A stretch of 64,000 nt of DNA from Acinetobacter geminorum (lineage in GTDB: Bacteria; Pseudomonadota; Gammaproteobacteria; Pseudomonadales; Moraxellaceae). Where the stretch lies: positions 1 to 64,000 of the forward strand of contig NZ_JABELE010000010.1 in assembly GCF_013009345.1 (NCBI RefSeq), given 5' to 3'. The notes below the pieces were generated by a model, which saw nothing but the letters and a program-made list of their open reading frames with translations, was not told the DNA's origin and ran no database searches. The position numbers and the translations under genes were made by a program. Shown one piece after another: positions 18,047-27,780 of this stretch; the first letter of the stretch is position 1, and the number at the start of each line of letters is the position of its first letter.

Positions 18047-19669
18047 ATGGTGTTGAAAAGTGATGGATATTCTTCAGACCATATTCGGTTAAATCGTTTC
18101 GTATTTTGGAGTTCAGCCATCAGTATTGGTATTTTTGGCCTACTTTTTGTGCTGTTTCCAGAAAAAAGTCAGTTTTGGTTGACCTATGTACAAGAGCAAG
18201 TAAATCACTTTTTCGGGTGGTATTACATGCTGGTTATTGTGCTGTGTCTGGGCTTTGTCGCTTGGCTCGCTTTTTCAAAAGTAGGACAGATTCCTTTAGG
18301 AAAAGATGACGACAAACCTGAGTTTAGTTATTTGGCTTGGACTTCAATGCTGTTTTCGGCAGGGATTGGTATTGCGCTACTTTATTATGGTGTGGCCGAA
18401 CCTGTTGACCATTTTTTAAGACCGCCAGAAGGCGAGTCAGGAACGATTCAGGCAGCCCGTAATGCGATGACGTATAGCTTTTTGCATTGGGGGATTCATG
18501 GCTGGGTGCTTTATGCATTGCTCGGAGTTACTTTAGGTTACTTTGCTTTCAGACAAAATTTGCCATTGGCACTTCGCTCGGCGCTTTACCCAATTTTTGG
18601 AGAGCGAGTGCATGGCTTGGTGGGTGACTTTGTTGATGGCTTTGGAATTTTAGCGACGGTCATTTCCTTGGTCACCAACTTGGGAATTGGAGCGCTGGTG
18701 CTTGTATCGGGTATTTGTTACTTACTGCCGCAAATTCCGGATAACTCTGCGACTTTAATTACTGCCGTGCTCATCATGATGTTCGTTGCTACGATTACGA
18801 CAGTGGTGGGTATTGAAAAAGGTTTGGCATGGTTGTCGCGTATTAATTTACGTCTGCTGTATGCCTTACTTTTATTTGTATTTTTAACAGGTCCGACAAA
18901 CCATTTATTAAATGGTCTGGTGCAAAATACGGGCGATTATCTCAATAATTTTATTAGTAAAAGTTTTGATATGTATTTATACAATCAAAAAGCCAGTGGC
19001 TGGTTGGGTTCGTGGACTGTATTTTATTGGGCTTGGTGGATTGCTTGGGCGCCTTTTGTCGGTATGTTTATTGCCCGCATTTCAAAAGGACGTACCATTC
19101 GTGAAGTAGTATTAGGTGTATGCCTGATTCCACTCGGCTTTACACTGGCTTGGATTTCGGTTTTTGGAAATACTGCAATTTATTTAATCTTGCAGCAAAA
19201 ACAGAAAGTATTAGGTGATATGGTCTTAACTGATCCAGCATTATCTTTATTTAAATTACTCGAATATCTGCCGTTTAATCCTTACGTTGCGGGTATTGTT
19301 GTTGTAATTTGTTTCGTTTTATTTTTGACACCAGTTGGCTCTGGTACACTAATGATCGCTAATTTGTCCTCAAAAGGGGGCACCAATGATAGTGATTCAC
19401 CGATCTGGTTACGCGTCTTTTGGTCTGTGGTAATTACCATTGTAAGTATTGGCTTACTTTTAGCCGGTAGTTTTAACTCCATGCAAAGTGCTGTGGTGTT
19501 ATGTGGTTTACCATTTTCAGTTATTATTTTGCTTTATATGTTTGGTTTAGCCAAAGCGTTAAAGCAAGATGATTTTGACCCTCAATTAGTGAAAAAACAG
19601 TTAGCTGTTTCAAAAGACATTTCGGTCCCATCGAATTGTGACCAGAATAAAGTGACTGAGGTTTTATAA
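18047..19669 (+). CDS. betT1: BCCT-family choline/betaine transporter, short form
   Basis: A 540-residue secondary transporter of the betaine/choline/carnitine family with twelve helices. The conserved aromatic region WAWWIAWAPFVGMFIARIS, followed by KGRTIRE, lies near residue 325-350, and GIGIALLYYGVAEP is in the third helix. The cytoplasmic tail after the last helix is only about 40 residues. In A. baylyi two bet-linked BCCT carriers are described, one osmostress-independent with a short tail and one osmo-dependent with a long tail; this matches the former. It is divergent from betI and upstream of betT2 (118 bp gap). Confidence 0.88.
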   Translation: MVLKSDGYSSDHIRLNRFVFWSSAISIGIFGLLFVLFPEKSQFWLTYVQEQVNHFFGWYYMLVIVLCLGFVAWLAFSKVGQIPLGKDDDKPEFSYLAWTSMLFSAGIGIALLYYGVAEPVDHFLRPPEGESGTIQAARNAMTYSFLHWGIHGWVLYALLGVTLGYFAFRQNLPLALRSALYPIFGERVHGLVGDFVDGFGILATVISLVTNLGIGALVLVSGICYLLPQIPDNSATLITAVLIMMFVATITTVVGIEKGLAWLSRINLRLLYALLLFVFLTGPTNHLLNGLVQNTGDYLNNFISKSFDMYLYNQKASGWLGSWTVFYWAWWIAWAPFVGMFIARISKGRTIREVVLGVCLIPLGFTLAWISVFGNTAIYLILQQKQKVLGDMVLTDPALSLFKLLEYLPFNPYVAGIVVVICFVLFLTPVGSGTLMIANLSSKGGTNDSDSPIWLRVFWSVVITIVSIGLLLAGSFNSMQSAVVLCGLPFSVIILLYMFGLAKALKQDDFDPQLVKKQLAVSKDISVPSNCDQNKVTEVL

Positions 19670-19787
19670 CCTCAATTGATCACATCTATATATTATTTTC
19701 CGTTTAAAGTCGTCTTTTCATTGTTTTAAATAAGAGTGAAAAGACGAAATTAAATATTTTGTTTTTATTTTATTCCTTGAGGATTGT

Positions 19788-21854
19788 ATGGCAACAGATA
19801 ATCCAAGAGCAGTTGATGATTTAAAATTATCTAAATCTAAAAAAGACCCGCTCAACCGTGTGGTTTTTTATTTTTCAGCTGTACTTATTTTAATTTTTTC
19901 CCTCGTCACGTTTTTGTTCAACGATTTTGCAAATCGAGTCATGAATGCTGTGCTTCAGTGGGTAACTTCAACCTTTGGTTGGTACTATCTGTTAGCTGCA
20001 ACACTATATATGGCCTTCGTGATTTTTATTGCCTGCTCAAGATATGGCAGTATCAAATTAGGACCTAAGCATTCAAAGCCTGAGTTTAGCTTACTGAGTT
20101 GGTCTGCCATGCTGTTCTCTGCGGGTATTGGTATCGACCTCATGTTCTTCTCGGTCGCTGAACCACTATCTCATTACATGCAACCTCCAGTCGGAGCAGG
20201 TCAAACTTATGAAGCAGCACGCCAAAGTATGGTTTGGACATTGTTTCACTACGGTTTAACCGGTTGGTGTATGTATGCCTTGATTGGTATGGCACTTGGC
20301 TATTTCAGTTATCGCTATAATTTGCCACTCACCATTCGCTCAGCTTTGTATCCAATCTTTGGTCAAAAAATTAATGGGGCAATCGGGCATAGTGTTGATA
20401 CGGCTGCCGTGATCGGGACAATTTTTGGTATTGCAACGACCTGCGGGATTGGTGTAGTACAGCTGAATTATGGTCTACATGTGTTATTGGGGTTACCAGA
20501 AAATATCTGGATGCAATTTATCCTGATTGCTGTTGCAGTGGGTATTAGTATTATTTCGGTGACATCTGGGGTCAATAAAGGTCTGCGGATTTTATCTGAA
20601 ATTAATATTTATGTTTCGATTGGGCTTTTACTGTTTATTTTATTCTTGGGAAATACAGAGTTTTTACTCAATGCCCTTGTCCAAAATATTGGTGACTATT
20701 TAAGCCGTTTCCCGAGTTTAGCTTTACAAAGCTTTGCTTTTGAACAGCCTAAAGAGTGGATGAGTAGTTGGACTTTCTTCTTCTGGGCGTGGTGGATTGC
20801 TTGGTCTCCATTTGTAGGACTCTTTCTGGCACGTATCTCAAGAGGGCGTACTATTCGTGAATTTGTATGCGGTACCTTAATTATTCCACTTCTATTTACA
20901 CTTACGTGGTTATCTATTTTTGGTAATAGTGCACTGCACAGCGTTATTTTTGAAGGCAACCAAACCTTAGCAGCGACGGTGTTAGCAAATCCGGCTCATG
21001 GTTTTTATGACCTGTTAGCACAATATCCAGGCTTTACCTTTATCGCTTCAATTGCCACCGTAACAGGGCTTTTGTTCTACGTGACTTCTGCCGATTCGGG
21101 AGCTCTGGTTTTAGGTAACTTCACCACAAAACTTACTCATATCGATAATGATGCTCCACGTTGGTTAAGCGTGTTTTGGGCACTGGCGATTGGTTTACTC
21201 ACATTAGCTATGCTCATGACCAACGGCATTACCGCCTTGCAAAATGCAACTATTATTATGGGTTTGCCGTTTAGTTTTGTGATGTTCCTTGTGATGGCAG
21301 GGCTTTATAAGTCACTCAGACTTGAAGATTACAGGCATGCTAGTCGCAGTATGAATGCAGCGCCAGTGGTAGGGAACGTTGATATTCTGAACTGGAAACA
21401 GCGTTTAACTCGAGTGATGCATCATCCGGGAACCACTGAAACACACCGCATGCTAGATACGGTGTGTTTGCCAGCTGTTCAGGCTGTTGCTGATGAGTTG
21501 ATTAAGCAGGGTATGAATGTGAACGTACAGCAAACCCCGCTTGAAGATGAAGATACGCTTTACCATCTAGATCTCACTATTCATCTGGAAGAAGAGCAAA
21601 ACTTTGTTTATCAGATCTGGCCTGTACGCTATAGCGCGCCAAACTTTAGCCAGCGTGTAAAACGAGGCAAACAGTTCTATTTCCGACTTGAAACCTATCT
21701 TTATGATGGCTCTCAAGATAACGATCTGGTCGGTTACAGTAAAGAACAGGTCATTAACGATATTTTAGATAAATATGAAAGACATATGACATTCTTACAT
21801 ATTAATCGTATTAGCCCCGGGAATCGTCCATTGTTCCCAGATCCACAAGCTTAA
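19788..21854 (+). CDS. betT2: BCCT-family choline transporter, long osmosensing form
   Basis: A 688-residue BCCT choline transporter with the same helix pattern as its neighbour (WAWWIAWSPFVGLFLARIS then RGRTIRE) plus a hydrophilic C-terminal domain of about 150 residues from roughly 525. Such tails are known to sense osmotic stress in BetT and BetP relatives. The domain includes a mixed alpha/beta stretch with YQIWPVRY and a final HMTFLHINR. It follows betT1 on the same strand, so the cell can bring in choline with or without osmotic upshift for BetA/BetB. Confidence 0.9.
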   Translation: MATDNPRAVDDLKLSKSKKDPLNRVVFYFSAVLILIFSLVTFLFNDFANRVMNAVLQWVTSTFGWYYLLAATLYMAFVIFIACSRYGSIKLGPKHSKPEFSLLSWSAMLFSAGIGIDLMFFSVAEPLSHYMQPPVGAGQTYEAARQSMVWTLFHYGLTGWCMYALIGMALGYFSYRYNLPLTIRSALYPIFGQKINGAIGHSVDTAAVIGTIFGIATTCGIGVVQLNYGLHVLLGLPENIWMQFILIAVAVGISIISVTSGVNKGLRILSEINIYVSIGLLLFILFLGNTEFLLNALVQNIGDYLSRFPSLALQSFAFEQPKEWMSSWTFFFWAWWIAWSPFVGLFLARISRGRTIREFVCGTLIIPLLFTLTWLSIFGNSALHSVIFEGNQTLAATVLANPAHGFYDLLAQYPGFTFIASIATVTGLLFYVTSADSGALVLGNFTTKLTHIDNDAPRWLSVFWALAIGLLTLAMLMTNGITALQNATIIMGLPFSFVMFLVMAGLYKSLRLEDYRHASRSMNAAPVVGNVDILNWKQRLTRVMHHPGTTETHRMLDTVCLPAVQAVADELIKQGMNVNVQQTPLEDEDTLYHLDLTIHLEEEQNFVYQIWPVRYSAPNFSQRVKRGKQFYFRLETYLYDGSQDNDLVGYSKEQVINDILDKYERHMTFLHINRISPGNRPLFPDPQA

Positions 21855-21865
21855 GAGGAAAATGC

Positions 21866-22480
21866 ATGGCTTCTCCTTATCTACATTCTTTTGCTTTATT
21901 TTTCTCTTTGCTCAATCCATTTTTAATGAGCATTTATATGATTGGCCTGATTCGCCATTCAGAAGCTAAGGTGTTTAATAAAGCACTGATTCAGGGAAGT
22001 TTGATTGCTTTTGTTGTCTTCATGCTATTTGCATGGGGCGGCGAAACAATTTTTAGTAAATATCTGAATGTACGTTTTGAAGCCTTTCAGATTTTTGGAG
22101 GTCTTATCTTTTTGGTGATTGGCTACCGCTATGTGTTTCAGGGTGCCGACACCATCGGTGAAATGCGTGGTGCTCCAGAACATCTGGCTGGCACCATTGC
22201 CATGCCGTTTATGATCGGCCCAGGGACTATTAGCGCTGCTGTAGTCACAGGGATTGAAATGTCAATTGGTGAGGCAGCGCTAGTAATTGCCTTCACCTTG
22301 TTTTTAACTTGCAGTATTTTGATTTTGATGAAATTTTCACATGATCATTTACGCTATAAACATGCCAAACATATTGACCGTTATTTTGATATTGTCGGGC
22401 GTTTATCTGCTTTATTAATTGGTACGATCGCCATTGATATGATCATTAATGGTGTGACAGGCGTCATTAATAAAGTTTAG
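21866..22480 (+). CDS. MarC-family integral membrane protein
   Basis: A 204-residue inner-membrane protein of the MarC/UPF0056 family with six helices. The motifs SLLNPFLMSIYM at the start and MPFMIGPGTISAAVV in the middle are diagnostic. Family function is unknown; the old link to multiple antibiotic resistance was withdrawn. It starts 11 bp after betT2 with an AGAGGA ribosome site, so it is co-transcribed with the choline transporters, which is a context clue not explained by known biology. Confidence 0.85.
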   Translation: MASPYLHSFALFFSLLNPFLMSIYMIGLIRHSEAKVFNKALIQGSLIAFVVFMLFAWGGETIFSKYLNVRFEAFQIFGGLIFLVIGYRYVFQGADTIGEMRGAPEHLAGTIAMPFMIGPGTISAAVVTGIEMSIGEAALVIAFTLFLTCSILILMKFSHDHLRYKHAKHIDRYFDIVGRLSALLIGTIAIDMIINGVTGVINKV

Positions 22481-22500
22481 TAAAATCACTCATAAGAACC

Positions 22501-22537
22501 TGCTATGCCATTGAATATGGAATAAAATGGCATAGCA
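22501..22537 (+). terminator. Hairpin after the betT1-betT2-marC run
   Basis: A 12-bp perfect stem (TGCTATGCCATT at 22501-22512 with its complement at 22526-22537) and a 13-base loop follow the marC stop by 20 bp. The tail is TCTTCT, not a pure T run, so it is a probable terminator or mRNA-stabilising structure. Confidence 0.6.
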
Positions 22538-22731
22538 TCTTCTAAAAAATTCTAAGATAAATAAAATAGCTTTAAAAAATAACTTTAAAAATAGTGCCTT
22601 AAAAAATTAAATTTTAAAAAACAATCAAAGATATTAAAAAATACGATGCTATGTTGTGGATTTAAGCATGTTTTTTTTGTGAATTATCAACCATAATGTT
22701 GACTGAGCTTGTTTTAAGACAGAGTTGAGCT

Positions 22732-23247
22732 ATGCCTACATTAGATGAAATGACCACAGCAACTGATGATCAGTCTGAATTGACGATGTCAGTTTTGATG
22801 ACGCCTGACATGGCAAATTTTTCAGGTAATGTTCATGGTGGTACGATTCTAAAACTACTAGACAAAGTCGCTTATGCTTGCGCAAGTCGTTATTCGGGTG
22901 GCTACGTGGTGACTTTATCTGTAGATAAAGTAAATTTTAAAGAACCTATTTATGTTGGTGAGTTGGTAACCTTCTTGGCAAGTGTGAACCATGTAGGCCG
23001 TACTTCAATGGAAGTCGGAATCCGTGTTGAAGCACAAAATATCCAGAAGCGTACAGTGCGCCATACCAATAGCTGTTATTTCACGATGGTTGCTGTTGAT
23101 GAACAAGGCAAGCCATGTGAAGTACCTCAATTAAATCTCAATACAGAATGGAAGCGTTGCCGCTTTGAAGCTGCTGAGCATCGTAAGGTTTTACGTCTTC
23201 AAGAAAACCATAATCCCTCTTGTAGCATGTATAAGAAAACTTCTTAA
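22732..23247 (+). CDS. Hotdog-fold acyl-CoA thioesterase
   Basis: A 171-residue cytosolic thioesterase of the YciA/ACOT type that hydrolyses acyl-CoA to free acid and CoA. It shows the family motif NVHGGTILKLLDKVAYACASRY near residue 34-55, where the histidine-glycine-glycine turn and the aspartate form the active site, and VGRTSMEVGIRVEAQNI in the central strand. It is a stand-alone gene with a strong terminator. Chain-length preference is not readable. Confidence 0.85.
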   Translation: MPTLDEMTTATDDQSELTMSVLMTPDMANFSGNVHGGTILKLLDKVAYACASRYSGGYVVTLSVDKVNFKEPIYVGELVTFLASVNHVGRTSMEVGIRVEAQNIQKRTVRHTNSCYFTMVAVDEQGKPCEVPQLNLNTEWKRCRFEAAEHRKVLRLQENHNPSCSMYKKTS

Positions 23248-23263
23248 AAAAATAGATCGAATT

Positions 23264-23304
23264 AAAAAAAGGATCGAACCGCAGCATGGTTCGATCCTTT
23301 TTCT
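23264..23304 (+). terminator. Strong bidirectional terminator after the thioesterase gene
   Basis: A 15-bp stem with AAAAAGGATCGAACC on the left (ending 23280) and GGTTCGATCCTTTTT on the right (from 23288) encloses the loop GCAGCAT. A-rich and T-rich flanks let it work in both directions, serving also the leftward small gene. Confidence 0.9.
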
Positions 23305-23379
23305 TCTTTACTAAAATTCAGCGTCCATTTTTCATTTCAGTAAAATTATCTCTGAGCTTGGAGGAGAATGCTGAGAGAA

Positions 23380-23580
23380 TTAACGAGTTGCAGGAGCAGC
23401 TTCAGAAGCAGAACCTACAGCATCAGATGCAGCATTTGCAGTGTTTGCTTGTTCTTGAGTTGAAACAACAACTTTTTCTTCACCAGCAGTGTTATGTGCT
23501 TGGTCGTGCTTAGAAGCAGCAAAAGTTGAAGCAGCAGTTAAAGCAAGTGTAGTAGCGAGTAAAGTTTTAGCTAATTTCAT
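23380..23580 (-). CDS. Small secreted Ala-rich hypothetical protein
   Basis: A 66-residue precursor with a clear signal peptide (MKLAKTLLATTLALTAASTFA, cleavage after about residue 21). The 45-residue mature part is rich in Ala, Ser, Glu and Gln, has no cysteine, and is probably unstructured. An AAGGAT ribosome site lies 10 bases before the ATG. I do not recognise a family. A rightward frame overlapping it (23286-23513) is a shadow. Confidence 0.65.
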   Translation of the reverse strand: MKLAKTLLATTLALTAASTFAASKHDQAHNTAGEEKVVVSTQEQANTANAASDAVGSASEAAPATR

Positions 23581-24081
23581 TGTATGGCATCCTTAAATTT
23601 CATTTAAAAATAAATTAAACCTAATCGTTCATACATACCTGAAACCTGTATGGCTGAATGACTAAGCTAGGACACATGCTAAGCCGGGCTCGTTATTACA
23701 TCAATTAACTTAACAATCTATTACGGCTATCTTAACAATAATGAAATATACGGACCGTTTATGTGAGCAATCTGTAAAATAAAAGGGCTTAAATGCACCT
23801 TAAAATGTGAAAAAATATTTCATATCGAGTGAAAAAAAGTCAACTTTGTTACGTAAACCTAACACTCTGGCATAAATTATGAATACGTCTAAATAGAATA
23901 TTCCGTTTGAATTATAATTATCAAAAGTTAATTTAGATTTTAAGTGAGATGTATGTCACATATTAACTATTTTGGCCTGATACTTGAAAAGTATATCTTC
24001 AAAGTGAAAAAACATTTTCATGCGATTTAAACAGTGATATACCTTTCTTAGTTTTTTATACCTTGTTGATTTGAGCCGCTT
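23581..24081. other. Intergenic region between two divergent genes
   Basis: Promoters for the leftward small secreted protein and the rightward COG0523 GTPase must be here. I looked for a Zur-type palindrome because COG0523 proteins are often zinc-repressed, and found none that is convincing. No RNA gene is recognised; a small RNA cannot be excluded in 23620-23900. Confidence 0.4.
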
Positions 24082-25080
24082 GTGAAACTGATAGCCCCAA
24101 AAACTGTTCCTACCCATATTATTTCCGGTTTTTTAGGGGCAGGAAAAACCACATTATTACAGCATTTGTTAAGACAAAAGCCTAAAGATGAGGTGTGGGC
24201 TGTATTAATGAATGAGTTTGGGCAAATTGGAGTAGACCAACAACTCTTACCTCAAGATGAAGGATATGCAGTCAAAGAGCTATTAGGGGGCTGTCTATGT
24301 TGTAGCAGTCAATTGCCTATGCATATTGCTTTAGCCCGTCTATTGAGTGAACAAAAGCCAGATCGACTCTTTATTGAGCCGACTGGACTTGGGCACCCTT
24401 TTCAGTTATTTGACCAACTGACTGAACCTCATTGGCAAAGTAGTTTAGCTATGCGAGCACTGATTACTGTTGTAGATGGTAGCCGCTTGCACGATACCAA
24501 TTGGGTTAAACAAAACCTTTATGAAGATCAGTTAAAAGCTGCTCAAATTGTGGTGGTGTCACATACTGATGTGATGACTTTTGAAGATGATCAGGCGCTT
24601 GAGCTATTAAAAGATGAATACCAACCTTATCACCAAGAGTGGCTTAAAATTGAACATGGTCAGTTAGCTTTAAATAAAATTGATATAGCTGCTCGTTTAA
24701 CCGAGCGATCTATACAACCTTTACTTAAACTTCAAAAGCAAATGGCTGAAATCGAAGTCGCAAATGAAATTAATCAATTACCTTATCATTATGTCGAGTC
24801 AGCACAAGGTTATATTGTGGCAGGTTGGAAATTGCCTAAACGCTGGAAATTCGAGTTTTACGCTTTGCTTGATTTATTATGTGCACAGCAAGACTGGCTA
24901 CGAATTAAGGGAATTTTTAACACAGATCAAGGGTGGAAAGTTTTTAACTTTAATCCTGATCAGTTTAATTATAAGTCGGGCGAAGAGGGTATTGATAACC
25001 GGATTGAGATCATTAGCGAACATAACCATGATTGGTTAGCTTTTGAAACAGCATTACTTGCCTGTCAGCTTGAAGAATAG
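24082..25080 (+). CDS. COG0523 (CobW-type) GTPase, metal homeostasis
   Basis: A 332-residue G3E-family GTPase. Walker A is GFLGAGKT at 16-23, the metal-binding CxCC is C71-L-C73-C74 following LLGG, and the later IEPTGLGHP and SHTD give the switch and base-recognition regions. A CobW C-terminal domain ends the protein. COG0523 proteins deliver or sense zinc, cobalt or nickel; ZigA of A. baumannii is one, but this member cannot be assigned to a metal. It starts with GTG at 24082. It is convergent with the dctA-like gene. Confidence 0.82.
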   Translation: MKLIAPKTVPTHIISGFLGAGKTTLLQHLLRQKPKDEVWAVLMNEFGQIGVDQQLLPQDEGYAVKELLGGCLCCSSQLPMHIALARLLSEQKPDRLFIEPTGLGHPFQLFDQLTEPHWQSSLAMRALITVVDGSRLHDTNWVKQNLYEDQLKAAQIVVVSHTDVMTFEDDQALELLKDEYQPYHQEWLKIEHGQLALNKIDIAARLTERSIQPLLKLQKQMAEIEVANEINQLPYHYVESAQGYIVAGWKLPKRWKFEFYALLDLLCAQQDWLRIKGIFNTDQGWKVFNFNPDQFNYKSGEEGIDNRIEIISEHNHDWLAFETALLACQLEE

Positions 25081-25114
25081 AGAACATTAAACCAAAAGTA
25101 ATTCAATGTTCTCT
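25079..25114. terminator. Hairpin between convergent genes
   Basis: A 10-bp perfect stem (AGAGAACATT at 25079-25088 with AATGTTCTCT at 25105-25114) lies between the COG0523 gene and the leftward symporter gene. No clear T-run, so termination is probable but not certain. Confidence 0.55.
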
Positions 25115-25125
25115 GAAGAGTGGGA

Positions 25126-26388
25126 TTAAGGTTTGCTATCTAACACAGCTTTAGCTTGCGCATGGTCAATATCTTTTTCCCAGTGAGCAATCACTACGGT
25201 CGCGACACAGTTACCGATTAAGTTGGTACACGCACGAATAATTCCAATAAACCAGTCCACTGAAAGTAGAAGTACTAAGCCAATCGCAGGGAGACTTGGT
25301 ATCACTGAAAGTGTGGCTGCAAGAATAACTAAAGCTGAGCCTGGAATACCATGTGCACCTTTAGATGTAATAAGCGAAACCAGCAAAATAGCCAGTAAGT
25401 CATGCATAGATAAATCAATATTGCAGGCTTGCGCAATAAAGATCACCGCTAATGTTAAGTAAATTGAAAACCCGTCTAAATTAAAAGAATAACCGGTAGG
25501 TATGACTAACCCTACAGTTGAATCTTTGATTCCCAAATTTTTGAGTTTTTTCATAATTTGTGGAAGAACAGAGTCAGAAGAAGCGGTACCTAAAACAATA
25601 GCGAGTTCATCTTTAAAATAGCCCACAAATTTGAAAATATTGAGACCGGTAAGTTTTAAAATTGAACCTAAAACAATAACGACAAATAAAATGCAGGTTG
25701 CATAAAACAGTAAAACTAAATAACCCAATTGTAGGAGTGAATCTAAACCAAATTTGGCAGTCGTATAAGCCACTGAACCGAATACACCAATTGGAGCTAA
25801 TCGAATAATAAGTCCCATAATTTTAAAGAAGACTTCCGAAAAAGCTTCAAGCGCTTGACGTACCAGCTCTGCTAAATGTTTAGGAATTAAAAGTAGGGAA
25901 ACACCAAATAAAATAGCAATTAATAAAACCTGTAAAATATCGCCGTTTGCAAAAGCAGCAGTGAAGGTTTTCGGAATAATATTGAGTAGAAATTCCGAAC
26001 CTGTATGCATCTCGTGGGCACGTTCGGTATAGGTACTTAAATCTTTTGCATCTAAATGGCTAATATCGATATTCATACCGACGCCCGGTTTAAATACATA
26101 GGCCACAACAATGCCTAAAATTAAGGCAATAGTAGTGACCACTTCAAAATAAAGAATGGTTTTTGCACCGACTTTGCCCATTTTTTTAATGTCGTTTGCA
26201 CCATATATTCCCAGTACAACAACACAAAACACAATTGGTGCAATCAGCATCTTAATTAAAGAAATAAAACCATCACCTAATGGCTTGAGAGATAGGGAGA
26301 AATCATGGAAACCGATTCCAACTGCAATCCCAAGAAAGAGAGCACAAAGAACCTGTAAAAATAAACTACGCTTGAGCTTTAGCCACAT
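25126..26388 (-). CDS. dctA: C4-dicarboxylate/amino-acid:cation symporter (DctA-like)
   Basis: A 420-residue DAACS-family symporter of the inner membrane, taking up succinate, fumarate, malate or aspartate with protons or sodium. The sequence follows E. coli DctA closely: PLGDGFISLIKMLIAPIVFC near the start, GTASSDSVLPQIM for the HP1 serine-rich hairpin, VIPTGYSFNLDGFSIYLT for helix 7 and NLIGNCVATVVIA for helix 8. DctA has T where this has F after NLDG, so substrate preference may differ and GltP-like use of glutamate is possible. Monocistronic. Confidence 0.82.
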   Translation of the reverse strand: MWLKLKRSLFLQVLCALFLGIAVGIGFHDFSLSLKPLGDGFISLIKMLIAPIVFCVVVLGIYGANDIKKMGKVGAKTILYFEVVTTIALILGIVVAYVFKPGVGMNIDISHLDAKDLSTYTERAHEMHTGSEFLLNIIPKTFTAAFANGDILQVLLIAILFGVSLLLIPKHLAELVRQALEAFSEVFFKIMGLIIRLAPIGVFGSVAYTTAKFGLDSLLQLGYLVLLFYATCILFVVIVLGSILKLTGLNIFKFVGYFKDELAIVLGTASSDSVLPQIMKKLKNLGIKDSTVGLVIPTGYSFNLDGFSIYLTLAVIFIAQACNIDLSMHDLLAILLVSLITSKGAHGIPGSALVILAATLSVIPSLPAIGLVLLLSVDWFIGIIRACTNLIGNCVATVVIAHWEKDIDHAQAKAVLDSKP

Positions 26389-26577
26389 AAGTCATCAATT
26401 TTAGCAAGAGGAAAATATCTCTCTCTAAAGCAAAAAGCCGGCCAACTATAACTGGAAGGGAGCGTTTTGGAAGAATATGCAAATTTCACATGACTATGCT
26501 TTGGATTGTTCAGTTTTTTTATAATTTCTTATCCAAAATCGAGTATCCTTAGCGCCAAATTTTGGGACATATTAATC

Positions 26578-27108
26578 ATGGCGCTTAAAGCAACAATTTA
26601 TAAGGCAGACTTGAATATTGCCAATATGGATGACCATATTTATGGTGATTATCAACTGACGCTTGCCTTGCATCCCTCTGAGACTTTAGAACGCTTAATG
26701 GTTCGTTTGATGGCCTTTGCTCGTTTCGCAAGTGATGAGCTTGAGTTTACTAAAGACCTTTTTGAAACTGACGAGCCAGCGTTATGGCAAAAAGATTTAA
26801 CGGGTCAGTTAGAAACATGGATTGAAGTTGGTTTGCCATCTGAAGATAAAGTCAAAAAAGCCAGTGCACGTTGTAAAACAGTGGCGATTGTCGTTTATGG
26901 CACACAAGTCGAAGACTGGTGGAAACGAAACAGTAAAATTAAAACGTTAAGTAACGTTCAGGTTTGGCAAATTGCCCCTCAAAGTACAGTAGAGCTAGAG
27001 CAACTGTGTGAACGTACGATGCAGCTACAATTAAATGTCATGGACAACGAGTGGACGCTTTTAGGTGAAAAGGGTCAAGCAACTGTTGTGTGGACACAGT
27101 TACAGTAA
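26578..27108 (+). CDS. yaeQ: YaeQ family protein
   Basis: A 176-residue cytosolic protein of the YaeQ family, which has a PD-(D/E)xK nuclease-like fold of unclear function. It begins MALKATIYKADLNIA and has the characteristic HPSETLERLMVRLMAFARFA stretch. The ATG at 26578 fits the family; an upstream frame from 26506 adds 24 unlikely residues. It stands 87 bp before the FKBP gene. Confidence 0.85.
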   Translation: MALKATIYKADLNIANMDDHIYGDYQLTLALHPSETLERLMVRLMAFARFASDELEFTKDLFETDEPALWQKDLTGQLETWIEVGLPSEDKVKKASARCKTVAIVVYGTQVEDWWKRNSKIKTLSNVQVWQIAPQSTVELEQLCERTMQLQLNVMDNEWTLLGEKGQATVVWTQLQ

Positions 27109-27195
27109 CACAGAAAAGCGCAACAAATTCTACAGATTCAGTTGGTACACTAAGTACCAACTGCGATTTTAAAGATTCAGATTAAGGGGTAAACC

Positions 27196-27534
27196 ATGTC
27201 AAATGAATTAGAAATTATCGATTTAAAAGTAGGCGAGGGTAAAGAGGCTGTTAAAGGCGCTTTAATCACGACTCACTATACAGGTTGGTTAGAAGATGGC
27301 ACAAAATTCGATTCTTCAATTGATCGCGGTAATTATTTTGAATGTGTGATTGGAACAGGCCGTGTAATTAAAGGCTGGGACCAAGGCATTATGGGAATGA
27401 AAGTTGGCGGCAAGCGTAAATTAATCGTACCTGCTCATTTAGCTTATGGTGAGCGTAAAATGGGTAAGATCATCCCAGCTAATTCTAATTTAATTTTTGA
27501 AATTGAATTATTCGATGTCAAAACTCGTGACTAG
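27196..27534 (+). CDS. FKBP-type peptidyl-prolyl isomerase
   Basis: A 112-residue single-domain FKBP that speeds cis-trans isomerisation of X-Pro bonds. It has the FKBP hallmarks HYTGWLEDGTKFDSS, VIKGWDQGIMGMKVGGKRKLIVP, LAYGER and LIFEIEL. No signal peptide, so cytosolic. The ribosome site AAGGGG is upstream of the ATG at 27196, and a terminator follows directly. Confidence 0.92.
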   Translation: MSNELEIIDLKVGEGKEAVKGALITTHYTGWLEDGTKFDSSIDRGNYFECVIGTGRVIKGWDQGIMGMKVGGKRKLIVPAHLAYGERKMGKIIPANSNLIFEIELFDVKTRD

Positions 27535-27543
27535 TGAAGAACT

Positions 27544-27570
27544 TAAAGCCCTTTAGAGGGCTTTCTTGTT
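27544..27570 (+). terminator. Rho-independent terminator after the FKBP gene
   Basis: AAAGCCC and GGGCTTT pair around a short CTTTAGA-type loop, followed by a T-rich tail (TCTTGTTT), 10 bp after the stop codon. Confidence 0.7.
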
Positions 27571-27780
27571 TATATGAGCTTTAAATATAAATACATTATT
27601 AATTTATATTTTAGCTTTATGAATATTTAAGATTATTTTCAGATTATTTGATTATAAATGCTAACTGAAAAACTGTTCATTTGTGGGCAGGATGATATTA
27701 AGACCAAATTTCAAAAAAGTTTGCGTTCTAAAAATCAAACTTCGCATAAATAATCTATATTGTTATTGAGACGCTATTTC

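Noticed and set aside
23286..23513. A 75-residue rightward frame rich in Gln and Leu
   Set aside because: It is the opposite-strand shadow of the small secreted protein at 23380-23580, which has a signal peptide and ribosome site.
23940..24081. A Zur box upstream of the COG0523 GTPase
   Set aside because: No palindrome of the expected GAAATGTTATA-type was found.
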